A program made the position numbers and the translations under genes. A stretch of 64,000 nucleotides of DNA from Nocardioides sp. zg-1308 (lineage in GTDB: Bacteria > Actinomycetota > Actinomycetes > Propionibacteriales > Nocardioidaceae): assembly GCF_013155375.1 (NCBI RefSeq), contig NZ_JABJQY010000002.1, forward strand, positions 186,001-250,000. Reading direction: 5' to 3'. Shown here in pieces: positions 51,528-59,654 of this stretch. The notes under the pieces were generated by a model, which ran no database searches, had not been told where the DNA came from, and was given only the letters and a program-made list of their open reading frames with translations. Numbering within the stretch: the first letter of the stretch is position 1; the number at the start of each line of letters is the position of its first letter.

Positions 51528-52917
51528 AGACGGTCTCCCCCGCGTCGGTGTCCTTGCCGATCTTGCGGGCGAGGTAGAGCCCCTCCAGGGCCAGCTCGAG
51601 CGCGGCGGCGCGCTCGCCGTCGTTGGTCGCGCCCAGCCGGTCGCACACCGCGTCGTAGAGGTCGGACTCACCCAGGACGGGCAGTCCGGCCAGGAAGTCG
51701 CGGGCACCGACCCTGGCGCCGGTGCTCACCATCGCGCCCTCCTCGATCGCGTCGACCAGCAGCCGCAGGTCGATGCCCGCGAGGTGGGCCCGCACCGTCT
51801 CGGCGACGGCGGTCCGGAGCAGGTGGGTCAGCACCTCGGTCTCGCGGCCCTCCTCGCCGGTCTCGAACTCGATCTTGCCGCCGAGCACGTCGACCGCGGT
51901 CTCGAGGTCCACGACGCGGGCGACCGCCTGCTCCTCGCCCTGGGTGGTCGCGCGGTGCAGCGCGGCGGCGGCGATCGTCTCCGCGCCCGCGATGGCGAAG
52001 CGCGCGCTGACGCCCGAGCGCTGGTCGACCGACTGCGAGTCGCGCAGGTGGCGGGTGAACCGCGCCAGCACCTCGATCAGGTAGGCCGGCACCTCGGCGA
52101 CGAGGTCGGCCTCCTGCTCGATGACCGCGATCTCCTGCTCCACCTCGCGCGGGTAGTGGGTGCGGATCTCGGCGCCGAAGCGGTCCTTGAGCGGGGTGAT
52201 GATCCGCCCGCGGTTCGTGTAGTCCTCCGGGTTGGCGCTCGCGACGACGAGCACGTCGAGGGGCAGGCGGAGGATGTAGCCGCGGATCTGGATGTCGCGC
52301 TCCTCCATCACGTTGAGCATCGCGACCTGGATCCGCTCGGCGAGGTCGGGCAGCTCGTTGATGGCGACGATGCCGCGGTGGCTGCGCGGGATCAGCCCGA
52401 AGTGGATCGTCTCCGGATCGCCGAGGTGGCGGCCCTCGGCGACCTTCATCGGGTCGACGTCGCCGATGAGGTCGGCGACGGAGGTGTCCGGCGTCGCCAG
52501 CTTCTCGGCGTAGCGCTCGTCGCGGTGGCGCCACGAGATGCGCAGGTCGTCGCCGTAGGTCGCGGCCGCCTGCTGCGAGGTGACGGTGATCGGCTCGTAG
52601 GGGTGCTCGCCGAGCTCGGAGCCGGAGATGACCGGCGTCCACTCGTCGAGCAGTGCGACGAGGGAGCGCAGCAGGCGGGTCTTGCCCTGCCCGCGCTCGC
52701 CGAGCAGCACGATGTCGTGGCCGGCGAGCAGCGCCCGCTCGACCTGGGGGATGACGGTCTCGGAGAAGCCGTGGAGGCCCGGCCACGGGTCCTCGCCGCG
52801 GGCCAGGCGGGCCAGCAGGTTGTCGCGGATCTCCTGGCGGAGGGTCTTGAGCTCGTGGCCGCTCGCGCGGAGCTGGCCGAGGGTGCTGGCTTCGGGGTGC
52901 TGGGTCGGTGCAGTCAC
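51520..52917 (-). CDS. MoxR/ChlI-type AAA+ ATPase
   Basis: About 465 residues from GTG 52917; a GTG at 52926 is an alternative, and Shine-Dalgarno spacing does not decide. Walker A GERGQGKT is at 73-80, Walker B region HRGIVAINELPDLAERIQVA about 180-199, sensor 1 VLVVASANPEDYTNRGRIIT about 225-244 and an arginine region after. Magnesium-chelatase-ChlI-like architecture with a C-terminal helical lid. Works with a VWA protein (48994) to remodel or metallate a target. First gene of a leftward operon. Confidence 0.9.
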   Translation of the reverse strand: MTAPTQHPEASTLGQLRASGHELKTLRQEIRDNLLARLARGEDPWPGLHGFSETVIPQVERALLAGHDIVLLGERGQGKTRLLRSLVALLDEWTPVISGSELGEHPYEPITVTSQQAAATYGDDLRISWRHRDERYAEKLATPDTSVADLIGDVDPMKVAEGRHLGDPETIHFGLIPRSHRGIVAINELPDLAERIQVAMLNVMEERDIQIRGYILRLPLDVLVVASANPEDYTNRGRIITPLKDRFGAEIRTHYPREVEQEIAVIEQEADLVAEVPAYLIEVLARFTRHLRDSQSVDQRSGVSARFAIAGAETIAAAALHRATTQGEEQAVARVVDLETAVDVLGGKIEFETGEEGRETEVLTHLLRTAVAETVRAHLAGIDLRLLVDAIEEGAMVSTGARVGARDFLAGLPVLGESDLYDAVCDRLGATNDGERAAALELALEGLYLARKIGKDTDAGETVYG

Positions 52918-53000
52918 GTCCTCCACGCTAGACCCGGCCCGCAACGTCGAGTGCGCTCGAAGGTGCGCCGAGGCCCTCGGGCCGCTCCGACCCGCCCACC

Positions 53001-53489
53001 TCAGGACAGGTCGAGGTACATCACGTGCAGCCCGACCCGGCCGTGGCTGGCGCTGTCGAAGGCGCCGGGCACCGTGCCGACGACCACGAAGCCGAGGTCC
53101 TGCCACAGGCGGACGGCGGCGGTGTTGGTCTCGACCACGGCGTTGAACTGGATGCCGGCGAAGCCCTGCTCCCGGTGCCACTCGACGGCGTGGGCGCCCA
53201 GCGTGCGGCCGACGCCGCGACCGCGCGCGGAGGGGTCCACCATGAACGACGCGGTGCCCACGTGAGAGCCGCGGCCGGGCCGGTTGGGGCCCATCTTGGC
53301 CGTGCCCAGGATCCGTCCGTCTTCGTCGCCGACCAGCACCACGACGTGGCTGCCGTCGAACCACCACCCGCGCGCCTGCTCCGAGGTGGCGCCGAGCGGG
53401 TAGGCGTACGTCTCGCCGGCCTCGACGATCTCGCGCCAGAACGGCCAGATCGCCGGCCAGTCGGCCTCGGTCGCCGGGCGGATCCTCAC
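53001..53489 (-). CDS. GNAT-family N-acetyltransferase (phosphinothricin acetyltransferase-like)
   Basis: 162 residues from GTG 53489, overlapping the DinB stop by 4 nt. Opens VRIRPATEADWPAIWPFWREIVEAGETYAYP; acetyl-CoA loop VDPSARGRGVGRTLGAHAVEW near 95-115, then QFNAVVETNTAAVRLWQDLGFVVVGTVPGAF, the hallmark end of this GNAT subgroup that includes PAT and L-amino-acid acetyltransferases. Substrate unknown. Co-transcribed downstream of the DinB gene. Confidence 0.88.
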   Translation of the reverse strand: MRIRPATEADWPAIWPFWREIVEAGETYAYPLGATSEQARGWWFDGSHVVVLVGDEDGRILGTAKMGPNRPGRGSHVGTASFMVDPSARGRGVGRTLGAHAVEWHREQGFAGIQFNAVVETNTAAVRLWQDLGFVVVGTVPGAFDSASHGRVGLHVMYLDLS

Positions 53490-54010
53490 AGGTCCCTCGC
53501 CCCGTCGATCGACTCCCGGACCAGGTCGGCGTGCCCGCAGTGGCGGGCGTACTCCTCGACCATGTGGACCAGGATCCAGCGCAGGCTGCACTGCTCACCG
53601 CGCCGCGAGCGCACCGCGAGGCGGTCGAGGCCTCCGTCGGCGAGGGCCTCCTCGAGCGCGGCGTCCGAGGCCGCGACCTGCTCGACGAGCATCGCGTCGA
53701 GCTCGGCCGGGCTGTCGTGGACCGCGCTGTGCCAGTCCCAGTCCTCGTCGGCGTCCCAGTCGACGTCGGCCCAGATGCCGCTCGGCTCACGGCCGTGGAG
53801 CATCACCTCGAACCACCAGTGCTCGACGAACGTGAGGTGCTTGAGCATCCCGCTCAGGGCCAGGTCGCTCCGGCCGACGGTGCGGGTGAGCTGCTCGGCG
53901 TCCAGGCCCTCGGCCTGGCGCCGCAGCGTGGCGCGGAAGTGGTCGAGGAAGCCGCGGAGCGTCGTCAGCTCGTCCGCGGCGACGGGTGGGTCGGTGCGCT
54001 GGATCGCCAT
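53486..54010 (-). CDS. DinB-like (DUF664) protein
   Basis: 174 residues from ATG 54010. DinB/DUF664 four-helix bundle pattern with metal-binding histidines: LSGMLKHLTFVEHWWFEVML around 54-73 (His near 58 and 64), and SLRWILVHMVEEYARHCGHADLVRE around 142-164 (two His). A related group uses mycothiol or other thiols as cosubstrate, relevant to a mycothiol producer. Overlaps the GNAT gene by 4 nt. Confidence 0.88.
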   Translation of the reverse strand: MAIQRTDPPVAADELTTLRGFLDHFRATLRRQAEGLDAEQLTRTVGRSDLALSGMLKHLTFVEHWWFEVMLHGREPSGIWADVDWDADEDWDWHSAVHDSPAELDAMLVEQVAASDAALEEALADGGLDRLAVRSRRGEQCSLRWILVHMVEEYARHCGHADLVRESIDGARDL

Positions 54011-54034
54011 GGCGGCGAACCTAGTGCGTGGACA

Positions 54035-54105
54035 CGCGGACAGGACACCGGATTCCGGCGCCATCGCACGCTCGTGCGCGGTGGCTGCCCCGGGTTCTGT
54101 CCGCG
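54035..54105. terminator. Nested inverted repeat, probable terminator
   Basis: CGCGGACAG (54035-54043) pairs with CTGTCCGCG (54097-54105); inside is CGCACG-CT-CGTGCG (54065-54078), giving a forked hairpin about 35 nt beyond the stop of the reverse-strand gene at 54140. Confidence 0.5.
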
Positions 54106-54139
54106 CGTCTCCGCCGCAGAGGCGACGCGGACGTCCGCC

Positions 54140-54766
54140 TCAGAGGGCGGGACCCTCGCCCCGGAGCTTGTCGACCTCGGCCATCGCCTCGCGCAGCTGG
54201 CCCAGCCACTCCTCGGCGTGCTCGCCGACCAGTCGCACCGACCACGCGAGCGCGTCGGAGCGCGACCGGGCGACGCCGGCGTCCACGAGGGTGTCGAGCA
54301 CCTGCCGCTCGGGCTGGCGCAGCCGGGTCATCACCGGCGCGGCGACGTGGGTGAACAGCGCCTCGGTGTCGCCGAGCCGCACGCCCCACGAGACCTTGCG
54401 CTGGTAGCGCGCCTGGGCCTCGAGCGCGACCTCGATGCGCTCGGCCTTGGTCTCGGAGCGGAAGCGGCTGATGCGGCCCTCCGCCTCGGCGCCGTCCGCC
54501 CCCGCGGCCCTGTCCTCGGACAGCGTGCCCATCACCGTGATCTCCTCGCGGTCGGTGCGCACGTCGACCTCGCTGAACCAGTCGTCGGGCAGGCGCCCGC
54601 GGAACCAGTCGCCGGCGTCGACGGCCGACGGCAGGTCGGCGACCTGCCAGCCCCCGCGACGGCCGCGGCCCTCGCGCCCCTCGCCCCGCGCCTCGCCGCG
54701 TCGACCGCGGCCGCGTCCTTCGCCGCGGCTGCCGCGGCCTTCCTCGTGCTCGTCGGGTGTCATCAT
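54140..54766 (-). CDS. Hypothetical protein with Arg-Gly-rich N-terminus
   Basis: 208 residues from the first of two ATGs at 54766, with AAAGGAG at good spacing. Residues 8-40 are almost only G, R and E (RGSRGEGRGRGRRGEARG), a disordered RNA/acid-binding style tail. From 41 a folded domain follows: WFRGRLPDDWFSEVDVRTDREEITVMGTL, RFRSETKAERIEVALEAQARY and a helical end. No catalytic motif recognised. The AT-rich 74-nt upstream gap is divergent with the YchJ-like gene. Confidence 0.7.
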   Translation of the reverse strand: MMTPDEHEEGRGSRGEGRGRGRRGEARGEGREGRGRRGGWQVADLPSAVDAGDWFRGRLPDDWFSEVDVRTDREEITVMGTLSEDRAAGADGAEAEGRISRFRSETKAERIEVALEAQARYQRKVSWGVRLGDTEALFTHVAAPVMTRLRQPERQVLDTLVDAGVARSRSDALAWSVRLVGEHAEEWLGQLREAMAEVDKLRGEGPAL

Positions 54767-54840
54767 GTGCTGCTCCTTTCGTTGCTTACATGATTACACA
54801 CATGCATAAGAAGCATCGGGCCACCACTTATGCTCCTCGC
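54767..54840. promoter_or_regulatory. AT-rich divergent promoter region
   Basis: 74-nt gap between the RG-rich protein gene (leftward) and the YchJ-like gene (rightward), with far more A+T than any neighbouring intergenic gap. Holds CTTACATG and CATGCATAAG as an imperfect dyad. A shared regulator is possible but no motif is recognised. Confidence 0.35.
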
Positions 54841-55221
54841 ATGCTCGAGCTCCAGCCACCCTGTCCGTGCGGATCGGGTGCGTCGTACGACGCGTGCTGC
54901 GGGCCGCTGCTGGCCCACGCCGCGCAGGCGACCTCGCCGGAGCAGCTGATGCGCTCGCGCTACACCGCGCACGTGCGGGGCGACGCCGACCACCTGTTCC
55001 GCACGTGGCACCCGCGCACCCGTCCCGACGACGTGGCGCCGGACCCCGCCACCACGTGGACCGGGCTGCAGGTCCTCGCCGCCGACGGTGACACCGTCGA
55101 GTTCGTCGCCACGTGGGAGGGCGGCCGGATGCACGAGGTGAGCCGCTTCGAGCAGCGGGCGGGACGCTGGGTGTACGTCGACGGCGACGTGTCGCGCAGC
55201 GTGCCCGACCAGGACGGCTAG
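54841..55221 (+). CDS. YchJ-like SEC-C domain protein (UPF0225)
   Basis: 126 residues from the ATG at 54841. Zinc-binding SEC-C motif PPCPCGSGASYDACCGPLL (Cys-x-Cys-x8-Cys-Cys) at the N-terminus and the YchJ domain LMRSRYTAHVRGDADHLFRTWHP near 40, then VEFVATWEGGRMHEVSRFEQ. NTF2-like fold with a zinc tag; protein-binding or quality-control role suspected in relatives. Its 3-prime end overlaps the frameshifted yigZ by 4 nt. Confidence 0.9.
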   Translation: MLELQPPCPCGSGASYDACCGPLLAHAAQATSPEQLMRSRYTAHVRGDADHLFRTWHPRTRPDDVAPDPATTWTGLQVLAADGDTVEFVATWEGGRMHEVSRFEQRAGRWVYVDGDVSRSVPDQDG

Positions 55222-55849
55222 CGCGGCGGACCGTCCACCCAGCGCTCCCCCACCGGCACGGGCCGGCTCCGGCCCGCCGTCGCCGCGGCGACCACGTCGA
55301 CCACCCGGTCGACCTCCTCGGCGCGGCGGCGAGCAGCAGTCGCACGCGGGCGTCGTGGGACACGTCGAGGACCGTGACGCCGCGCACCCGCAGCTCCCCC
55401 TCGACCCGGCCGGCGTCGGCGTGGTCGAGCTCGAGGGCCAGCTCGGTGAGCAACGAGCGACGGACCGTCCCGGCCTCGACCAGCGCCCCGCGGACGGCGT
55501 CGCCGTAGGCGCGCACCAGCCCGCCGGCGCCCAGCAGCGTGCCGCCGAACCACCGGCTCACGACCGCCGCCACGTCGCTGACGCCGGCGCCCCTGAGCAC
55601 GTCGAGCATGGGCGCCCCGGCCGTGCCGGCGGGCTCGCCGTCGTCGGACGAGCGCTGGAGGGCACCGTCCGGGCCCAGGACGAGGGCGGAGCAGTGGTGG
55701 CGGGCGTCCGGGTGGGCGCGGCGCAGACCGGCGACCAGCGCACGCGCCTGGTCCTCGTCGTCGACGCGACGCAGCGTGCAGAGGAACCTCGAGCCGCGGT
55801 CCTCGACCTCGGCGGTGGCCGGTCGGGCCACGGTGACGTACGACGTCAC
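55218..55849 (-). pseudogene. yigZ: YigZ/IMPACT-family protein with a frameshift
   Basis: Starts at GTG 55849 (VTSYVTVARPATAEVEDRGSR), overlapping the YihY stop by 4 nt. Motifs RFLCTLRRVDDEDQARALV, HHCSALVLGPD, SSDDGEPAGTAGAPML and VVSRWFGGTLLGAGGLVRAYG are the YigZ core. After VRLLLAA the frame is lost: the expected AEEVDRVVDVVAAATAGR and VGERWVDGPPR end continue in the next reverse frame to the stop at 55218. One missing base in the GCCGCCGCGCC tract near 55318-55332 would restore a 210-residue protein. Either sequencing error or a real loss. Confidence 0.75.
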
Positions 55850-56925
55850 GCAGGGGTGCCGGAGGACGGGCGGTCGGGCTGGGCAGCGGGCTCGGGGGCG
55901 CGCTCGGGAGCGGCCGGCTCTCGCTCGGCCTGTTGGAGCTGCTCGAGCTCGCGGGGGCCGGGCTCCCAGACCACCTGCACCTTCTCGAAGCCCTTGTGGC
56001 GCTGCATCCGTGCGTAGAGCGCGTAGGCCTCGCGGTCGGCGTCGGTCAGCTCGACGTTGTCCGTGAAGGGCGTGAGGAGGGCGCGGGGCCAGAGCCGCCG
56101 CGACCACACGACGTTGATCTCCATCGCGAGCACGGCCATGACGGCGCCGATCCACAGGAAGCCGATGAGGCCGAGGACGAGCCCGAACGTCTTGGTCATC
56201 GAGCTGGTGTCGACCAGCACGTTGTCGACGTAGGCCGCACCGCCGAGCTGGAGCAGCTGCCACATGACCGCCAGGGTGTAGCCGCCCGGCGCGGACCGCC
56301 AGAACGAGTGCTGGCCGGTGGCGGCGAAGCGGAAGAGCAGGGTCAGGAAGGTGCCCACGACGAGGATGGTCAGCGCGGGCAGGAACGCCTTGAGGCCCTC
56401 GGCGACCACGGCTCCGAAGAGGTCGGTGGTGCTCGCGATGGTGGACACGATCGTGACGGCGAGCAGCGAGAGGCCGGCCGTGACGAGCAGGAGGAGGGTC
56501 TTGAGCCGGGCGTAGAACGGGTTGGGACGGCTGTTGCGCGGCACCGACCAGGCGACGTGCTGGGTGTTCTGCAACGCCTGTCCCAGGCCCATCGCGCCGT
56601 AGAGCGCGGCCAGCGCACCGACCGCGACACCCGTGAGGGAGCCCTGCAGCCCGTCGGGACGGCCGAGCTCGTCGCCGATGATCGGGAACTGCGAGAGCGC
56701 CGAGTTGAGGATCTGCTCCTGCCACTGGGGCTCCCCGCGCAGGATCAGCCCCAGGATCGAGGTGCCCAGCAGCATCAGCGGGAAGATCGCGATGAACGCG
56801 TAGTAGGTCAGCGCCGAGGCGAGGTAGGGGCCCTGGTCGTCGAAGTACTTGTAGACCACGGCGAGCGGGAAGCCCAGCACGGGATGACGGCGCTGGAACC
56901 CGTCGACGGCACCCAAGGCTCCCAC
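55846..56925 (-). CDS. YihY/BrkB-family inner membrane protein
   Basis: 359 residues. Six predicted membrane helices between about 35 and 275. YihY pattern: ASALTYYAFIAIFPLMLLGTSILG (about 36-59), ALYGAMGLGQALQNTQHVAWSVP (about 108-130) and FGLVLGLIGFLWIGAVMAVLAMEIN (about 250-275). The C-terminal tail of about 80 residues is charged and Pro/Glu-rich. The family is of unclear function (once wrongly called ribonuclease BN). It ends overlapping yigZ. Confidence 0.9.
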   Translation of the reverse strand: MGALGAVDGFQRRHPVLGFPLAVVYKYFDDQGPYLASALTYYAFIAIFPLMLLGTSILGLILRGEPQWQEQILNSALSQFPIIGDELGRPDGLQGSLTGVAVGALAALYGAMGLGQALQNTQHVAWSVPRNSRPNPFYARLKTLLLLVTAGLSLLAVTIVSTIASTTDLFGAVVAEGLKAFLPALTILVVGTFLTLLFRFAATGQHSFWRSAPGGYTLAVMWQLLQLGGAAYVDNVLVDTSSMTKTFGLVLGLIGFLWIGAVMAVLAMEINVVWSRRLWPRALLTPFTDNVELTDADREAYALYARMQRHKGFEKVQVVWEPGPRELEQLQQAEREPAAPERAPEPAAQPDRPSSGTPA

Positions 56926-56961
56926 GTGGTGGAGGCTACCGGTCCGGGCCGCCGCGGGGCG

Positions 56962-57741
56962 TCACCACCAGCCGAGCAGCTGCCCGCCGAGGCGCACCAC
57001 GAAGCCGGAGACGACGACCAGGAAGAACGCGCGGACGAACCGCGCGCCGCGCGCCATCGCCAACCGGGCGCCGGCGTAGCCACCTGTCACGTTGGCCGCG
57101 GCCATCACCAGGGCGAGGTCCCAGATGACCGCTCCCTGCGGGACGAAGACGACCAGTGCCGCGAGGTTGGTGGCCCAGTTGGCGAGCTTGGCCTTGGCGG
57201 AGGCCTCGAGGAAGCTGTTGCCCAGCAGCCCGACCAGCGCGAACACGAAGAAGGACCCGGTGCCCGGGCCGATGGCGCCGTCGTAGAAGCCGATGGTCAG
57301 GCCGGTGAGCGCCACGACGGCGACGTGCCGGCCGCCCTGGAAGCGGAGCCTGGTCAGCTCGCCGACGCTCGGCTTGAACCAGACGTAGCCGCCGACCAGG
57401 ACCAGCACGACCAGGATGATCGGGTCGAAGGCGCTGCGCGGCAGCATGGATGCCACCAGCGCGCCGCCGGCCGACCCGACGAACGCCGCCAGCATCAGCG
57501 GCAGGAAGGTGCGCGGGTCGGGGCGGATGCGCCGGGCGTACGTCGCGGCGCTGATCGACGTGCCGCAGAAGGACGCCAGCTTGTTGGTCGCCGCGATCTG
57601 GACGACGGAGGCGCCGGGCAGGCCGACCAGCAGCGCCGGCAGCTGGACGAGCCCGCCGCCGCCGACGACGGCGTCGACGAAGCCCGCCACCAGGGCCGCG
57701 AGGACCAGGAAGAGGACGACCTCGAGGGACAGGTCTCCCAC
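56962..57741 (-). CDS. TSUP/TauE-SafE family sulfite/sulfonate-type transporter
   Basis: 259 residues with about eight membrane helices. TSUP signature near the N-terminus (VAGFVDAVVGGGGLVQLPALL, about 18-38), repeated in the second half as IGFYDGAIGPGTGSFFVFAL (about 145-165). Family members move organosulfur, sulfite or similar anions. A link to nearby cbs (sulfur metabolism) is suggestive but unproven. Downstream of the lipoprotein gene by one nucleotide. Confidence 0.9.
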   Translation of the reverse strand: MGDLSLEVVLFLVLAALVAGFVDAVVGGGGLVQLPALLVGLPGASVVQIAATNKLASFCGTSISAATYARRIRPDPRTFLPLMLAAFVGSAGGALVASMLPRSAFDPIILVVLVLVGGYVWFKPSVGELTRLRFQGGRHVAVVALTGLTIGFYDGAIGPGTGSFFVFALVGLLGNSFLEASAKAKLANWATNLAALVVFVPQGAVIWDLALVMAAANVTGGYAGARLAMARGARFVRAFFLVVVSGFVVRLGGQLLGWW

Positions 57742-57742
57742 G

Positions 57743-58210
57743 TCAGCCGGAGGTGCTGCCCGAACCGGACTCCGCGTCGCGGCTGCGGGCCAGCTCCTGC
57801 ACCACGACGGCGTCGTAGTCCTCCGGCATGGTGGCCCCCAAGCCGGGGCAGAGGAGCCGCTGGGACTGGCCGTCGGTCATCGTCGGCGCCGAGCAGCTGA
57901 CGGTCGCCAGCGGGTCGCCGTCGGCGGAGAAGACCATCTCGAAGATCGCCGCGCGCTCCTCCTCGGAGCGGTTGGTGATCGTCCCCGTGATCGTCGGGGT
58001 GGTCACCTCCTCGGCGCCGGCCGAGCGCTTGATGCCCTCGAGCTCCCAGCCCTCCTCGACGGCGAAGCCGTTCCACTCGAAGGCCTCGCCGACCTCCACC
58101 TCCACCGGGTCGGTGCTGGTGTCCACGTCGTCGCCGCACGCCCCGAGCGCGCCGAGGCAGGCGAGCGCGACGACGATGCTTGCCCCCCGCCCCACGAAGC
58201 CGCGCCTCAC
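57743..58210 (-). CDS. Small secreted lipoprotein
   Basis: 155 residues from a GTG overlapping the cbs stop by 4 nt. Signal peptide then lipobox LGALGAC at about 19-25 (Cys25). Mature domain of about 120 residues, beta-rich (EAFEWNGFAVEEGWELEG, TITGTITNRSEEERAAIFEMVF) resembling small Ig/FxLYD-like folds, and two Cys (VSCSAP, LLCPGLG) probably disulphide-bonded. Not recognised; cell-surface function unknown. Confidence 0.78.
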   Translation of the reverse strand: MRRGFVGRGASIVVALACLGALGACGDDVDTSTDPVEVEVGEAFEWNGFAVEEGWELEGIKRSAGAEEVTTPTITGTITNRSEEERAAIFEMVFSADGDPLATVSCSAPTMTDGQSQRLLCPGLGATMPEDYDAVVVQELARSRDAESGSGSTSG

Positions 58211-59592
58211 GAAGCCGCCACGAAGGTCAGGAGGTCCTGCCGGGTGAGCACCCCGATGGGCTTCCCGTCCTCGTGGACGAGCACGGCGTCGGCCTTCTCC
58301 AGCGACGCCACCGCGTCGGCCGCGGCCTCGGTCGAGCCGATCGTCGGCAGGGCGGCGGACATGTGGTCCTCGACCCGGTCGGTCAGCCGCGCCGTGCCGG
58401 CGTAGAGCGCGTCGAGGAGCGCGGACACCGACACCGACCCGGCGACCTCGGCGGCCACGATCGGCGGCTCGGCGCGGACGACCGGCATCTGGCTGACGCC
58501 GTACTCCTGGAGGATGTGCACGGCCTCGGCGATGGTCTCGCCGGGGTGGGTGTGCACGAGGTCGGGCAGCTGGCCGGACTTGCCGCGCAGCACCTCGCCG
58601 ACGGTGCGGGCGTCGGCCTGCGCACCGGTCGCGAAGCCGTACTGGCCGAGCCAGTCGTCGTTGAAGACCTTGGTGAGGTAGCCGCGACCGGAGTCGGGCA
58701 GGAGGACGACGACGATCGCGTCGCTGCGCCCCTCGGCGGCGAGCTCGTGGGCGAGCTGGCGCGCGGCGAAGGCCGCCATGCCGGCCGAGCCGCCTACCAG
58801 CATCGCCTCCTCGCGCGCGAGGCGGCGGGTGAAGGCGAACGAGTCGGCGTCGGAGACCTCGATGACGCGGTCGGCGATGCCGCGGTCGTAGGTGTCGGGC
58901 CAGAAGTCCTCACCGACGCCCTCGACGAGGTAGGGGCGGCCGCTGCCGCCGGAGTAGACCGACCCGGACGGGTCCGCGCCGACGACCTCGACGCCCGGGT
59001 TCTGCTCCTTGAGGTAGCGCCCGACGCCGCTGATGGTGCCGCCGGTGCCCATGCCCGTGACGAAGTGGGTGATCCGGCCCTCGGTCTGCTCCCAGATCTC
59101 GGGACCGGTCGTCTCGTAGTGCGAGCGCGGGTTGTGGGGGTTGGAGTACTGGTCGGGCTTCCAGGCGCCCGGCTCCTTGGAGAGGCGGTCGCTCACGTTG
59201 TAGTAGGAGTCCGGGTGCTCCGGCGCGACGGCGGTCGGGCAGACCACGACCTCGGCGCCGTAGGCCTTGAGCACGTTGCGCTTGTCCTCGCTCACCTTGT
59301 CGGGGCACACGAAGATGCACTTGTAGCCCTTCTGCTGGGCCACCATGGCGAGACCGACGCCCGTGTTGCCGGAGGTCGGCTCGACGATCGTGCCGCCGGG
59401 CTGGAGCTCCCCGGAGGCCTCGGCCGCCTCGATCATGCGGCTGGCGATGCGGTCCTTCACCGACCCGCCCGGGTTGAGGTACTCGACCTTGGCGAGCACC
59501 AGCGGCCCGCCATCAGGGAGGTCGAGGGTCCGGCCGAGGCGGACGAGCGGGGTGTTGCCGATCAGGTCCAGGAGGGAGTCCACGTACTGCAT
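58207..59592 (-). CDS. cbs: Cystathionine beta-synthase
   Basis: 461 residues. PLP lysine Lys46 in NPGGSVKDRIASRMIEAAE; PTSGNTGVGLAMVA phosphate/substrate loop near 73; GTGGTISGVGRYLKEQNP near 183-200. C-terminal CBS domain pair (about 335-461: ARTVGEVLRGKSG, IGVLTRQDLLTFVA) absent from plain cysteine synthase and indicating CBS. Condenses serine and homocysteine in transsulfuration; linked to metB at 38465. Start ATG 59592. Confidence 0.92.
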   Translation of the reverse strand: MQYVDSLLDLIGNTPLVRLGRTLDLPDGGPLVLAKVEYLNPGGSVKDRIASRMIEAAEASGELQPGGTIVEPTSGNTGVGLAMVAQQKGYKCIFVCPDKVSEDKRNVLKAYGAEVVVCPTAVAPEHPDSYYNVSDRLSKEPGAWKPDQYSNPHNPRSHYETTGPEIWEQTEGRITHFVTGMGTGGTISGVGRYLKEQNPGVEVVGADPSGSVYSGGSGRPYLVEGVGEDFWPDTYDRGIADRVIEVSDADSFAFTRRLAREEAMLVGGSAGMAAFAARQLAHELAAEGRSDAIVVVLLPDSGRGYLTKVFNDDWLGQYGFATGAQADARTVGEVLRGKSGQLPDLVHTHPGETIAEAVHILQEYGVSQMPVVRAEPPIVAAEVAGSVSVSALLDALYAGTARLTDRVEDHMSAALPTIGSTEAAADAVASLEKADAVLVHEDGKPIGVLTRQDLLTFVAAS

Positions 59593-59654
59593 CCATCCAA
59601 TCTACCGACCTACCGCGCCGGAACTGGCAACGCCGCCTGCGTACCATCGGGGCC

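Noticed and set aside
51520..53790. 756-codon reverse ORF, apparently a GNAT-ATPase fusion
   Set aside because: The upstream 290 codons are out-of-frame to the GNAT and DinB genes, low in complexity; the ATPase starts near 52917.
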